Shown here piece by piece: positions 31,876 through 40,047 of a stretch of DNA of 64,000 nucleotides. Below the pieces are notes generated by a model, which saw only the letters and a program-made list of their open reading frames with translations, did not search any database and was not told the origin of the DNA. The number at the start of each line of letters is the position of its first letter. Position 1 is the stretch's first letter. The stretch lies in assembly GCF_001418015.1 (NCBI RefSeq), contig NZ_LIQG01000028.1, positions 1 through 64,000 of the forward strand, written 5' to 3'. A program made the translations under genes and the position numbers. Source of the stretch: Lacinutrix mariniflava (lineage in GTDB: Bacteria; Bacteroidota; Bacteroidia; Flavobacteriales; Flavobacteriaceae).

Positions 31876-34872
31876 CTAAAACTCACTGTCACAGTGAAAA
31901 TGAGCTTTTTCTTTCTTCTCAATTGGCTTCGTTTTTAATCCTTTATTTTTAGCCTGAAGCATTAACGATGTTAATTCATTTTTCTCTTTCTTAATAGATG
32001 CTCGTAATTGTGTGTCACGATCTATATCAAAATACGTTACACCTTCAATAATGGTTTTTTCCGCTTTAGCGTAAATAGACATTGGATGATCGCTCCATAA
32101 TACAACATCGGCATCTTTACCAACTTTAATACTACCAACACGATTATCGATATGTAATAATTTTGCAGGATTTAGTGTTACAAATTTCCATGCCTCTTCT
32201 TCGCTAACGTTACCATATTTAACAGACTTTGCCGCTTCTTGGTTTAAACGTCTAGACATTTCGCCATCATCACTATTTATAGCTACAGTAACACCTGCAT
32301 TATGCATAATGGCAGCATTAAACGGTATGGCATCATTAACTTCGTATTTATAAGCCCACCAATCGCTAAAGGTAGAACCTCCAACACCATGTGCTTTCAT
32401 TTTGTCGGCTAATTTGTAACCTTCAAGAATATGTGTAAACGTGTTAATGTTAAAGTCGAATTTCTCTGCAACTTTCATTAACATATTAATTTCACTTTGT
32501 ATGTAAGAGTGGCAACTAACAAAACGTTCTTTGTTTAAAATTTCGGCAATCACTTCCATTTCAACATCTTTTCTATACGGTTGTCCACTTTTCTTTTTAG
32601 CATCGTATTCTTTAGCACGCTGAAAATAATCGGTATAAACCTGCTCAACTCCCATTCTTGTTTGCGGAAAACGAACAGTATTATCACTTCCCCAATTACT
32701 CTGTTTTACGTTTTCGCCTAAAGCAAATTTTATAAATTTTGGCGAATTTTTATAGATAAGGTTATTAGCTGTTTCTCCCCATTTAAGTTTAATAATAGCA
32801 GAGCGTCCACCAATTGGGTTTGCAGAACCATGTAACACTTGTGCAGAGGTAACACCTCCAGAAAGATTATAATAGATATTTATGTCTTCTGGATTAATAA
32901 CATCTTCTTGTGTTACTTCTGCTGTAGAGTTATGTCCAGCTTCATTAACCGAAGAAGTAGCAATATGCGTATGTTCGTCTATAATTCCAGCAGTTAAATG
33001 CTTGCCTTTTCCATCTATTACTTGAGCGTTCGATGCGTTGAGGTTTTGTCCTATTTTAGAAATTTTACCATCTTTAATTAGTACATCTGTATTTTTTAAA
33101 ATGCCATCTTTCTCGTTTGTCCAAACCGTTACATTTTTAAATAAAAGTGTTTCTTGTTTAGGTAAAGTTTCAAAACCATAAGCCATGTTAGGATAGGTTA
33201 CAGGAAATAGCTTTTCAACTTTAGCAACCGCATCTTTTTTGTCTTTGGCATCCTCTTTTTTATCTTTCTTATCTTCAGCTGTTTTAGAGTCTGTTTTCTT
33301 TTTAGCATAGAAAGTCGTTTCGTTTCCGTTAGAAAAAATAACTTTTCCATTAAAAGCAGAAGCATTATCTATGTTAGCAACCAAACGCATAAACTCTTGT
33401 TTAGTAGTATCTACCGTAGAGAACGTTAAATTCATCCAATCGTCTTTAAAACTAATTTTAGAACCTAGTTTTTTGTCGTTCGCTTTAACTTCAGACTTTA
33501 GTTTTTCAAGTTCGCCTTTAATCGTTAATTCGTAATCTGTATTACCTAAATTAAAAGTGTAATCACCACGAATATCTGTAATATCCATAGGCTTTAAGTC
33601 ATGTTTTACACCAGTAACCCAATTTTGATAAATTGTAGTTTTCTTTTCGAATACATCTCCAGAAGTTACTAAAAAGTTAGCATAAGCTCCTGTTTTTAAA
33701 CTTCCTATTTCGTTACTCTTACCAAGAATTTGAGCAGGAATAGTAGTTAATGCAGCCAATGCTTTTTCTTTAGATAAACCAGCTTCAATCGCTTTTAAAA
33801 GGTTTGGCATAAACGCTTTTGCTTCTTTTAACTTGTAAGTTGATAAAGCGAAATTAACATTGTTTTCTGCTAGAATTTTTGGGTTGTATGGTTTTTGGTT
33901 CCATTCGCGCAATTCGGCTAAATCGACAGAGTTTCCTAAAAACGGATTCTCCATATCGTAAGCATCTGGAAAGTTAAGTGGTAGAATAAAAGTACCATTA
34001 GTGGCTTTTATGTCTTTTATATATTCGTACTCATCGCCACCACCAACAAAAACATATTGTGTATTAAATTGATCTCCAATGTTGTCTAAACGTAAAGCAT
34101 TCAATTTGCTTCCAGCTTCAATAATTTGAACCTGATTTTTATTTCTGTTAAAGGCTTCTAAAGTTCTATCAGTGTCCTTTGCAGCTCCAGACGCATACCA
34201 TTTGGCATCCATATTTACTTGACGAAGCAATGCAAAAGCTCCCATAATAGAAGTTGGATACGCTTGTCTAGAGGTCGCACTTTTGCCGGTACCTAAATAT
34301 TGTACAGACTGTTCTTTTAATATTCTATTAGCATCACTGCCTTCAGAATTTAAAGCAATTAAGGTTCCTGTTCCACGAATAATTCCGTCTTCAATATGTG
34401 TGTTTACAACTCCAAAACCAGCTTCCATTAATTTTTTAGCTTCTTTATCGTCGTACTTAAAGTGGTCGATAGCATTTTGGTCTGCTCTAATATGGTCGTT
34501 CCAATAATAACCTTCACGTGCTGCATCATATTGTGGTTTACGCGAATTACTCTCTGCTCTTTCAGGCTTTTTTACTCCAAAAGTAGAATAGATATCTATA
34601 AACGAAGGATAAATACTTTTTCCAGATAAATCTGTTACAACTGCATTTTTAGGTATCGATACATTACTACCAACAGAAACAATTTTACCATCTTTAATAA
34701 CTAGTGTTCCATTCTCAATAACTTGAGTAGGAGAGACGTGAATTTTAGCATTGGTAACTGCTGTGTAATTAGAACTGATGGTCTTTACACCATCGTTTTT
34801 TGGGATGTTTTCTTGTGCAAATAGATTTAAATTGCATGCTAGAAAAGCAAATAGAAGCGTTTTTTTAATCAT
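31876..34872 (-). CDS. Exported double amidohydrolase
   Basis: This 998-residue protein has a signal peptide (MIKKTLLFAFLACNLNLFAQ) and two amidohydrolase halves. The N-terminal half (about 30-430) has the family's start and end signatures but reads IYPSFIDIYSTFGV at the metal site, so it is probably inactive. The C-terminal half (about 560-960) has GIIDEHTHIATSS (HxH), the catalytic-Asp segment AINSDDGEM, and the closing NRVGSIKVGKDADVVLWS. A Lys/Asp-rich linker (about 515-535) separates them. It probably hydrolyses a peptide or amide in the periplasm; substrate unknown. The start is ATG 34872. Confidence 0.88.
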   Translation of the reverse strand: MIKKTLLFAFLACNLNLFAQENIPKNDGVKTISSNYTAVTNAKIHVSPTQVIENGTLVIKDGKIVSVGSNVSIPKNAVVTDLSGKSIYPSFIDIYSTFGVKKPERAESNSRKPQYDAAREGYYWNDHIRADQNAIDHFKYDDKEAKKLMEAGFGVVNTHIEDGIIRGTGTLIALNSEGSDANRILKEQSVQYLGTGKSATSRQAYPTSIMGAFALLRQVNMDAKWYASGAAKDTDRTLEAFNRNKNQVQIIEAGSKLNALRLDNIGDQFNTQYVFVGGGDEYEYIKDIKATNGTFILPLNFPDAYDMENPFLGNSVDLAELREWNQKPYNPKILAENNVNFALSTYKLKEAKAFMPNLLKAIEAGLSKEKALAALTTIPAQILGKSNEIGSLKTGAYANFLVTSGDVFEKKTTIYQNWVTGVKHDLKPMDITDIRGDYTFNLGNTDYELTIKGELEKLKSEVKANDKKLGSKISFKDDWMNLTFSTVDTTKQEFMRLVANIDNASAFNGKVIFSNGNETTFYAKKKTDSKTAEDKKDKKEDAKDKKDAVAKVEKLFPVTYPNMAYGFETLPKQETLLFKNVTVWTNEKDGILKNTDVLIKDGKISKIGQNLNASNAQVIDGKGKHLTAGIIDEHTHIATSSVNEAGHNSTAEVTQEDVINPEDINIYYNLSGGVTSAQVLHGSANPIGGRSAIIKLKWGETANNLIYKNSPKFIKFALGENVKQSNWGSDNTVRFPQTRMGVEQVYTDYFQRAKEYDAKKKSGQPYRKDVEMEVIAEILNKERFVSCHSYIQSEINMLMKVAEKFDFNINTFTHILEGYKLADKMKAHGVGGSTFSDWWAYKYEVNDAIPFNAAIMHNAGVTVAINSDDGEMSRRLNQEAAKSVKYGNVSEEEAWKFVTLNPAKLLHIDNRVGSIKVGKDADVVLWSDHPMSIYAKAEKTIIEGVTYFDIDRDTQLRASIKKEKNELTSLMLQAKNKGLKTKPIEKKEKAHFHCDSEF

Positions 34873-34941
34873 AAAAAGGTTTAAAAAGAGATTAGACACT
34901 AAATATAATAATTAGAGTCCCTTTAAAACAAATGATTATTG

Positions 34942-36009
34942 TTAAAGTGTTTTGTCTTGTAGGTAATTTACTAAAAGAGCAACAACGTAACTGTAGCTTT
35001 TCATGCCTCCTTTTTGATTATTTGCTTCCAAAAAAGTACTATAAGTTGAATGAAATAAAGGTTCTATTGGGTTTTTATGTGCATTCCAAAAATCGCGGAC
35101 TTCTTGATAGTTTTTTAAAATCCCAGGATTAATGGTTTGTAACAATGTTTCGTATTGTTCTGGATTTCTTCTATAGATTTCATGAAGACAATGACGTAAT
35201 CCAAAAGTATAGCCAGAATATTTAAAATAAAGATCTTCATTATTTGTAGCCGCCAAGAATCCTATAAAATTAGCTTCGTTTTCTGCAGCATAACCTAATT
35301 GATGCGCCACTTCGTGAGATGCTGTTGTTGGAAATTTAAACACAGGAATCATACTATTTACTTGTGCTTCGTTAGATAACGGATTTAAATATCCACTAAA
35401 ACCCATATACGTTAATGGGAAACTTAATAACGATTTTTTTATACTCTTTCCTTTATATTCTAACTGCGGAAATGTTTTTTGTAATGCTGAATAACCTTCG
35501 GGTACTTTAGACATTACCTGAGATTTAGAATAAGGAAATGCTACTTTTATAGTATCATTTTTTACTATCTTAAGATGAATAGCGTTAGATTTTGCGATGA
35601 GGTTTTCTGTAACTTTTAATAGTTCTTCAGTAGTATAATCTGCTTTTAAGTTTAGATTTTCATGAAGCGGTAAACGGTAATAATTCATTGCCCAAAACAA
35701 ATGAAACGCAATGTAAATAATAGATAGTGCCGAAAACACATCTATCAACCAATTTCTAAAATCTTTAACAATGCGTTTTCTATTAATAATAAGCCATCTT
35801 ATACTATAGATAATAGCAAAGGCATAAATAAAATCGCCAAAAGAAAATGGTAACCAACCTAAAGTATAACGAAACAGTTTCGATGTTAATGGATATAAAC
35901 CTTTGCTGTAATAAGCTTCAATACATTCTGGGAATTTAGCTAATAATTTTACTAATAGAAAAGCAGGAACTATAGAAAAGGCAATTAATATTTTTTTGTT
36001 TTTCAGCAT
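34942..36009 (-). CDS. DUF3810 family membrane metalloprotease-like protein
   Basis: This 355-residue protein has N-terminal membrane helices (about residues 8-25, 50-70, 90-110) and a zinc-protease-like segment HEVAHQLGYAAENEANFIGFL (HExxH and downstream EAN), with GFSGYLNPLSNEAQVNS before it. This is the DUF3810 family of Bacteroidota. A gluzincin-type peptidase activity is plausible but unproven. It diverges from pepD with 96 bp between starts. Confidence 0.87.
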   Translation of the reverse strand: MLKNKKILIAFSIVPAFLLVKLLAKFPECIEAYYSKGLYPLTSKLFRYTLGWLPFSFGDFIYAFAIIYSIRWLIINRKRIVKDFRNWLIDVFSALSIIYIAFHLFWAMNYYRLPLHENLNLKADYTTEELLKVTENLIAKSNAIHLKIVKNDTIKVAFPYSKSQVMSKVPEGYSALQKTFPQLEYKGKSIKKSLLSFPLTYMGFSGYLNPLSNEAQVNSMIPVFKFPTTASHEVAHQLGYAAENEANFIGFLAATNNEDLYFKYSGYTFGLRHCLHEIYRRNPEQYETLLQTINPGILKNYQEVRDFWNAHKNPIEPLFHSTYSTFLEANNQKGGMKSYSYVVALLVNYLQDKTL

Positions 36010-36074
36010 AATTCAAAAATAGTTAATTTTCTGTTAGATGACTTTCCTTTTAACACCACCACAAGTCTTTTTTG

Positions 36075-36082
36075 TACTTTTG
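36075..36082 (+). promoter_or_regulatory. -7 box (TACTTTTG) of pepD
   Basis: The box is 23 bp upstream of the pepD ATG; no clear -33 TTTG. Confidence 0.45.
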
Positions 36083-36105
36083 CAATTCATAAAATAAAAT
36101 AATAG

Positions 36106-37566
36106 ATGAATTCAGAAATAAGAGCTTTAGAACCAAAAGAATTGTGGAACAAATTTGCGGATTTAAATGCAGTGCCAAGACCTTCTAAAAAAGAAGAACG
36201 TGTGATTGCTTTTATGAAGGATTTTGGAGCAAAATTAGGTTTTGAAACGATAGAAGATGAAGTTGGAAACGTTATTATTAAAAAGCCAGCGACAAAAGGA
36301 ATGGAAGATCGTGTAACTATTGTTATGCAATCTCATTTAGATATGGTACACCAAAAAAATGGTGATACTACTTTCGATTTCGATACACAAGGTATCGAGA
36401 TGCATGTTGAAGGTGATTGGGTAAAAGCTAAAGGCACAACATTAGGTGCAGATAATGGCTTAGGAGTAGCAACTATTATGGCTATTTTAGAAAGTACAAC
36501 TATCGAACATCCTGCAATTGAAGCGTTGTTTACTATAGATGAAGAAACTGGAATGACAGGTGCAATGGGTTTAAAAGGTGGTCTGCTTTCTGGTGGTATT
36601 CTTTTAAATTTAGATACAGAAGAAGACGATGAAATTGGAGTAGGTTGTGCAGGAGGAATAGATGTTACTGCTACAAGAACGTACGAAGAAGAGGAAACAC
36701 CAGAATTTAAAATAGGATACCATATTGTTGTAAAAGGATTACAAGGCGGACACTCAGGAATGCAAATTCATGAAGGTTTAGGTAATGCAAACAAGATCAT
36801 GAACCGTTTGCTTTTTGATGGTTTCGAAAACTTTGGTTTACGAATTTCAGAAATTGATGGCGGTAGTTTACGTAACGCAATACCAAGAGAAAGTAATGCT
36901 GTAGTTGCTATAGATGCTATCCATGAAGAGGCTTTTAATGTAGAAATGAGTTTGTTGGTAAAAGCCATTCAAACAGAAATGAAAACTATGGAGCCAGATT
37001 TAGAGGTTGTTATTTCTAAAGTGAATACTCCAGAAAAAATAATGGACTTAGGTGTTCAAGAAGGTATTACTCGTGCTTTATACGCAGCTTTAAATGGTGT
37101 GTTTAGAATGAGTGCAGATATTCCAGGTTTAGTAGAAACGTCTAATAATGTTGCAAGAGTAATTATTAAAGAAGGTGCAATTAAAATTGGTTGTTTAACA
37201 CGTTCTTCGGTAGAGAGTTCTAAAGACGATTTAGCAAACACTTTACGTGCAACTTTTGAGCTTACAGGTTGTGAGGTTGAGTTGTCTGGAGATTATCCTG
37301 GTTGGACTCCAAATATGGAGTCTTCAATATTAAAAGTGTTAAGTGGTTTATACGAAAAAATAAATGGTGAGAAAGCACACGTTGCTGCTTGTCATGCAGG
37401 ATTAGAATGTGGTATTCTTGGTCAAAACTATCCAGAGATGGAAATGATTAGTTTTGGACCAACTATTAAAGGAGCACATTCTCCTGATGAAAGAGCAAGT
37501 ATTTCTTCAGCTAAAAAATATTGGAACTTTGTTTTAGAGATTCTAAAGGAAATTCCTAAAAAGTAA
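36106..37566 (+). CDS. pepD: Aminoacyl-histidine dipeptidase (M20, PepD)
   Basis: This 486-residue cytoplasmic zinc dipeptidase cleaves Xaa-His and similar dipeptides. Metal-site motifs are MQSHLDMVHQKN, KGTTLGADNGLGVA, TIDEETGMTGAMG and, at the end, GAHSPDERASI. The dimerisation or lid segment with GGHSGMQIHEG and RNAIPRES is present. It has no signal peptide. Remarkably, a decayed copy of its last 120 bp lies at 39047-39172, beyond the next gene. Confidence 0.95.
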   Translation: MNSEIRALEPKELWNKFADLNAVPRPSKKEERVIAFMKDFGAKLGFETIEDEVGNVIIKKPATKGMEDRVTIVMQSHLDMVHQKNGDTTFDFDTQGIEMHVEGDWVKAKGTTLGADNGLGVATIMAILESTTIEHPAIEALFTIDEETGMTGAMGLKGGLLSGGILLNLDTEEDDEIGVGCAGGIDVTATRTYEEEETPEFKIGYHIVVKGLQGGHSGMQIHEGLGNANKIMNRLLFDGFENFGLRISEIDGGSLRNAIPRESNAVVAIDAIHEEAFNVEMSLLVKAIQTEMKTMEPDLEVVISKVNTPEKIMDLGVQEGITRALYAALNGVFRMSADIPGLVETSNNVARVIIKEGAIKIGCLTRSSVESSKDDLANTLRATFELTGCEVELSGDYPGWTPNMESSILKVLSGLYEKINGEKAHVAACHAGLECGILGQNYPEMEMISFGPTIKGAHSPDERASISSAKKYWNFVLEILKEIPKK

Positions 37567-37594
37567 TTCTTATATTAGTTAAATACAGTAAGTT

Positions 37595-37630
37595 TAATCC
37601 TAAGTAGTTTATATTAATTACTTAGGATTA
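37595..37630 (+). terminator. Hairpin after pepD
   Basis: A 12-bp stem TAATCCTAAGTA / TACTTAGGATTA with a 12-nt loop is followed by TTAATTTT. It is a weak terminator at best. Confidence 0.55.
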
Positions 37631-37653
37631 TTAATTTTAATTCAGATATAAAA

Positions 37654-38958
37654 ATGAAAAAATATTTATTATTACTAGTTATCGTTATGCAGTCGGTTGT
37701 TTCTTTTGGACAAACTGATATAGAAAGGCTTCCCAAAACAGAAAATAGAATTACAGATTTAGTAATTAAAAATGTAGGTGTTATTACAATGAAAACAAAT
37801 GAGGTTATTAAAAACCAAGATGTTGTTATTAAAGATGGTAAAATAATTACTATTGCTAAGACTAGTAAAAGAAACTATAAAAATAGTGTTGTAATAGATG
37901 GGAGTAATAAATATATAATGCCATCGCTTTCTGATGCTCACGTGCATTTACCAAAGGATGAAAATGATTTAGAGAAAGTGCTAACCTTAAATTTAATTAA
38001 TGGTGTAACTAAGCTGCGTTCTATGCGAGGTGAATGGAATCATTTAGAATGGCGTAAAAAATATAATACAGCGTATTCTTTTTATCCAAAATTATATTTA
38101 TCTGCACCTCCAGTATCTAGTAGGTACGATTTTAGTAGCGAACAGTTATCAGCATTTGTAAAAGCAGCTAAAGGCTTCGATTTTATTAAAATTTTAAGTA
38201 TAAGAAACGAAGCGGTGTTTAAGGATTTAGATAGCTTGTGTAAGATTAATAATATTAAAATTGGAGGACACTTTCTTAGTAACGTTTCAGACGATTTATT
38301 ATTTAAATCTAATTTTGCTGCTTTCGAGCATTTAGGTGGTTTAACAGCTGATCCAGAGTTGGTAGAAAGTAGATTACAAGCAATTAAAAACAATAAAATT
38401 TTTATTTGTCCAACGTTAAGTTGGTATAGTGTTGGGTCTGGAAGATATACTTATGATGAGTTACGTAATCAATCGGGAATGGAATATGTTTCAAAAGATG
38501 AAATTGATGGATGGATTGAAAAAACGAAAGCGTATAGAGCAAAAATTGGACTAGAAGCTTATAAAGAAGAGGTTGTTAATGAACTTAAAAAATTAGACGA
38601 TAAATACCGAGTTATTAAAATATTAAATGACTTAGATGTAAAAATGATTTTAAGTCCAGATAGTTCTTCTAAATATATGGTAGCTGGTTTTGGAGTACTT
38701 GATGAAATGAAATTATTGAAAAATGCCGACTTAAGTAATTATGATATTCTTAAAATGACGACCGTTAATTTCGCTAGCTTTTTTAATGAAAGTTACGGAA
38801 CAATAGAAGAGGGAAAAGAAGCAGATTTTATTCTATTGAATAATAATCCATTAGAGAACCTTGGAACTTTAAAGTCTATTCAAGGTGTTTTTTACAATAA
38901 AAACTATTTAGATGACAAGGCTTTAAATAAATTATCTAAAGCGATACTGGCTAATTAA
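37654..38958 (+). CDS. Exported amidohydrolase family protein
   Basis: This 434-residue protein has a signal peptide (LLLVIVMQSVVSFGQ) and the amidohydrolase fold: VITMKTNEVIKNQDVVIKDGK near the start, YIMPSLSDAHVHLP with the HxH metal motif, GGHFLS and AAFEHLGG as further His ligands, SPDSSS as the Asp region, and GTIEEGKEADFILLNN at the end. Likely a periplasmic metal-dependent hydrolase, substrate unknown. It lies between pepD and the decayed pepD fragment, so it was probably placed there by a duplication or insertion. Confidence 0.88.
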   Translation: MKKYLLLLVIVMQSVVSFGQTDIERLPKTENRITDLVIKNVGVITMKTNEVIKNQDVVIKDGKIITIAKTSKRNYKNSVVIDGSNKYIMPSLSDAHVHLPKDENDLEKVLTLNLINGVTKLRSMRGEWNHLEWRKKYNTAYSFYPKLYLSAPPVSSRYDFSSEQLSAFVKAAKGFDFIKILSIRNEAVFKDLDSLCKINNIKIGGHFLSNVSDDLLFKSNFAAFEHLGGLTADPELVESRLQAIKNNKIFICPTLSWYSVGSGRYTYDELRNQSGMEYVSKDEIDGWIEKTKAYRAKIGLEAYKEEVVNELKKLDDKYRVIKILNDLDVKMILSPDSSSKYMVAGFGVLDEMKLLKNADLSNYDILKMTTVNFASFFNESYGTIEEGKEADFILLNNNPLENLGTLKSIQGVFYNKNYLDDKALNKLSKAILAN

Positions 38959-39019
38959 CTAGACTTTTTAATTATTATAATATTCTGGTAATTACTTGCT
39001 AGTTTGTATTATAAAGTGA

Positions 39020-39033
39020 TTTTTTTTTTTTTT
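39020..39033 (+). repeat. Homopolymer T14
   Basis: A run of 14 T just before the pepD fragment. It may be length-variable or a sequencing risk. Confidence 0.7.
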
Positions 39034-39046
39034 GAAATTATTTAAA

Positions 39047-39172
39047 GATGGATAGAGATTAGTTTTAGACCAACTATTAAAGGAGCGCATTCTTTAGATG
39101 AAAGAGTAAGTATTTATTCAGCTAAAAATAATAGAACTTTGTTTTAGAGGCTTTGAAGGAAGTTTGTTAAAA
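39047..39172 (+). pseudogene. Decayed duplicate of the pepD 3' end
   Basis: The stretch matches the end of pepD (about 37436-37560): TTTTAGACCAACTATTAAAG against TTTTGGACCAACTATTAAAG, then shared GATGAAAGAG, TCAGCTAAAAA and GAACTTTGTTTTAGAG blocks. It carries substitutions and a one-base deletion and has no start. It is not translated usefully. It is followed by a strong terminator, probably the original end of the duplicated copy. Confidence 0.85.
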
Positions 39173-39194
39173 GGAATCTCTTTATATAAAAATG

Positions 39195-39228
39195 AAAAGC
39201 ACAATCTTTGGATTGTGCTTTTTTTTTG
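39195..39228 (+). terminator. Terminator after the pepD fragment
   Basis: A 12-bp perfect stem AAAAGCACAATC / GATTGTGCTTTT with tetraloop TTTG is followed by a long T run. Confidence 0.92.
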
Positions 39229-39249
39229 TTTTATGTGTTTTGGGAAAGG

Positions 39250-39386
39250 TTCGTTTAACGTTTATGTATAAGAATAGTTGCGGGTTTGTATGCGAGGATT
39301 TTCCGGAGGAAAATCAGACGTTACAAACACACAACGACCTTTGATTAAGCACTAAACCGCAATTATTTTTATACGGTGTTATGTGC
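39250..39386. repeat. Long attC-like palindromic element, copy B
   Basis: It is bounded by TTCGTTTAACGT (39250-39261) and GTTATGTGC (39378-39386). The outer stem GTATAAGAATAGTTGCGG pairs with CCGCAATTATTTTTATAC (16 of 18). Inner stems are GTTTGTA/TACAAAC and GATTTTCC/GGAAAATC. It is homologous to copy A at 21596-21720 and sits at the 3' end of an orphan gene. Ends resemble integron attC R-boxes (RYYYAAC, GTTRRRY-like), but identity as attC is unproven. Confidence 0.65.
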
Positions 39387-39392
39387 TGACTT

Positions 39393-39833
39393 TTATTTCA
39401 GTTTACTATAATAACAACGGATTTCTCCTTCGATTTCGGCGTAAATTATTGTCACTAATTCAGTTTCGGTTAATGACAATATTGTTCCGTGACTTTCTCC
39501 CAAGTCATCAGTTCCGAGTTCTTTTTTCCAGTATTCGTTGTCAATATCGTAATGTATAATTAAATCTTTATTTTCAGAAAATTTCCATTTTCCCGTTTCA
39601 TTCCAAACGCATTGTTCAGATTTATAATTTCCGTTTTGGAAGTATTGAATAGTATCTTTGCATTTCAATCCGAAATACTCTTTTCCGTCTTCAGTTTTGT
39701 TTATTTTTTTAACCCACTTTCCAACAATTAATTTGTCCCAATCGGCTTTTGAGGTTTCATTTTGTCCGAATGCCTGATTTAAACATAGAATGCTTACAAA
39801 TATAAATCCAAATGTTAGTTTAAAGTTCCTCAT
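39393..39833 (-). CDS. Exported lipocalin-like orphan protein
   Basis: This 146-residue protein has a signal peptide (about 1-23, NQAFGQ) and a small beta-barrel-like mature part (WDKLIVGKWVKKINKTEDG, GKWKFSENKDLIIHYDI, ELVTIIYAEIEGEIRCYY). This resembles the lipocalin-like domains common in Bacteroidota. I start at ATG 39833; the upstream in-frame GTG at 39845 lies inside a palindromic repeat. The gene is enclosed by inverted palindromes at 39250-39386 and 39842-39901, with perfect 12-bp outer ends. Confidence 0.7.
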   Translation of the reverse strand: MRNFKLTFGFIFVSILCLNQAFGQNETSKADWDKLIVGKWVKKINKTEDGKEYFGLKCKDTIQYFQNGNYKSEQCVWNETGKWKFSENKDLIIHYDIDNEYWKKELGTDDLGESHGTILSLTETELVTIIYAEIEGEIRCYYSKLK

Positions 39834-39841
39834 TTCAGTTT

Positions 39842-39901
39842 GCACATAATGTCTAGCTGATATAAAAGCGTTTCAATGTTTTATATCATACGTTAAACGA
39901 A
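39842..39901. repeat. Short attC-like palindromic element
   Basis: This 60-bp element is bounded by GCACATAAT and ACGTTAAACGAA, the latter the exact reverse complement of the outer end of the 39250 element. The internal stem is GATATAAAA/TTTTATATC. With copy B it brackets the lipocalin-like gene in inverted orientation. Confidence 0.6.
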
Positions 39902-39929
39902 GCTAGTGTTTATTTTTTACAAAGTCAAG
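39891..39929 (+). repeat. Dispersed boundary repeat
   Basis: It shares AAACGAAG and TATTTTTTACAAARTCAAG with 22467-22502. Confidence 0.55.
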
Positions 39930-39991
39930 GTGGTTATTGGTTGTTTAAATAAAGGTGTACGATCATTTTTTATTATTTAAGAAAACCAAAA

Positions 39992-40021
39992 AAAGCCTTT
40001 CAAAATAAATTGAAAGGCTTT
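39992..40021 (-). terminator. Terminator of the nrnA-gldI-PPIase operon
   Basis: A 12-bp stem AAAGCCTTTCAA / TTGAAAGGCTTT with a 6-nt loop; on the minus strand a T7 run follows. Confidence 0.92.
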
Positions 40022-40047
40022 CCTATTATAGGTAAATCAATATTTAA

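Noticed and set aside
39250-39901. Firm annotation as integron attC sites
   Set aside because: Sites are inverted rather than direct, no integrase is in view, and the 3' box fits GTTRRRY imperfectly; kept as attC-like only.
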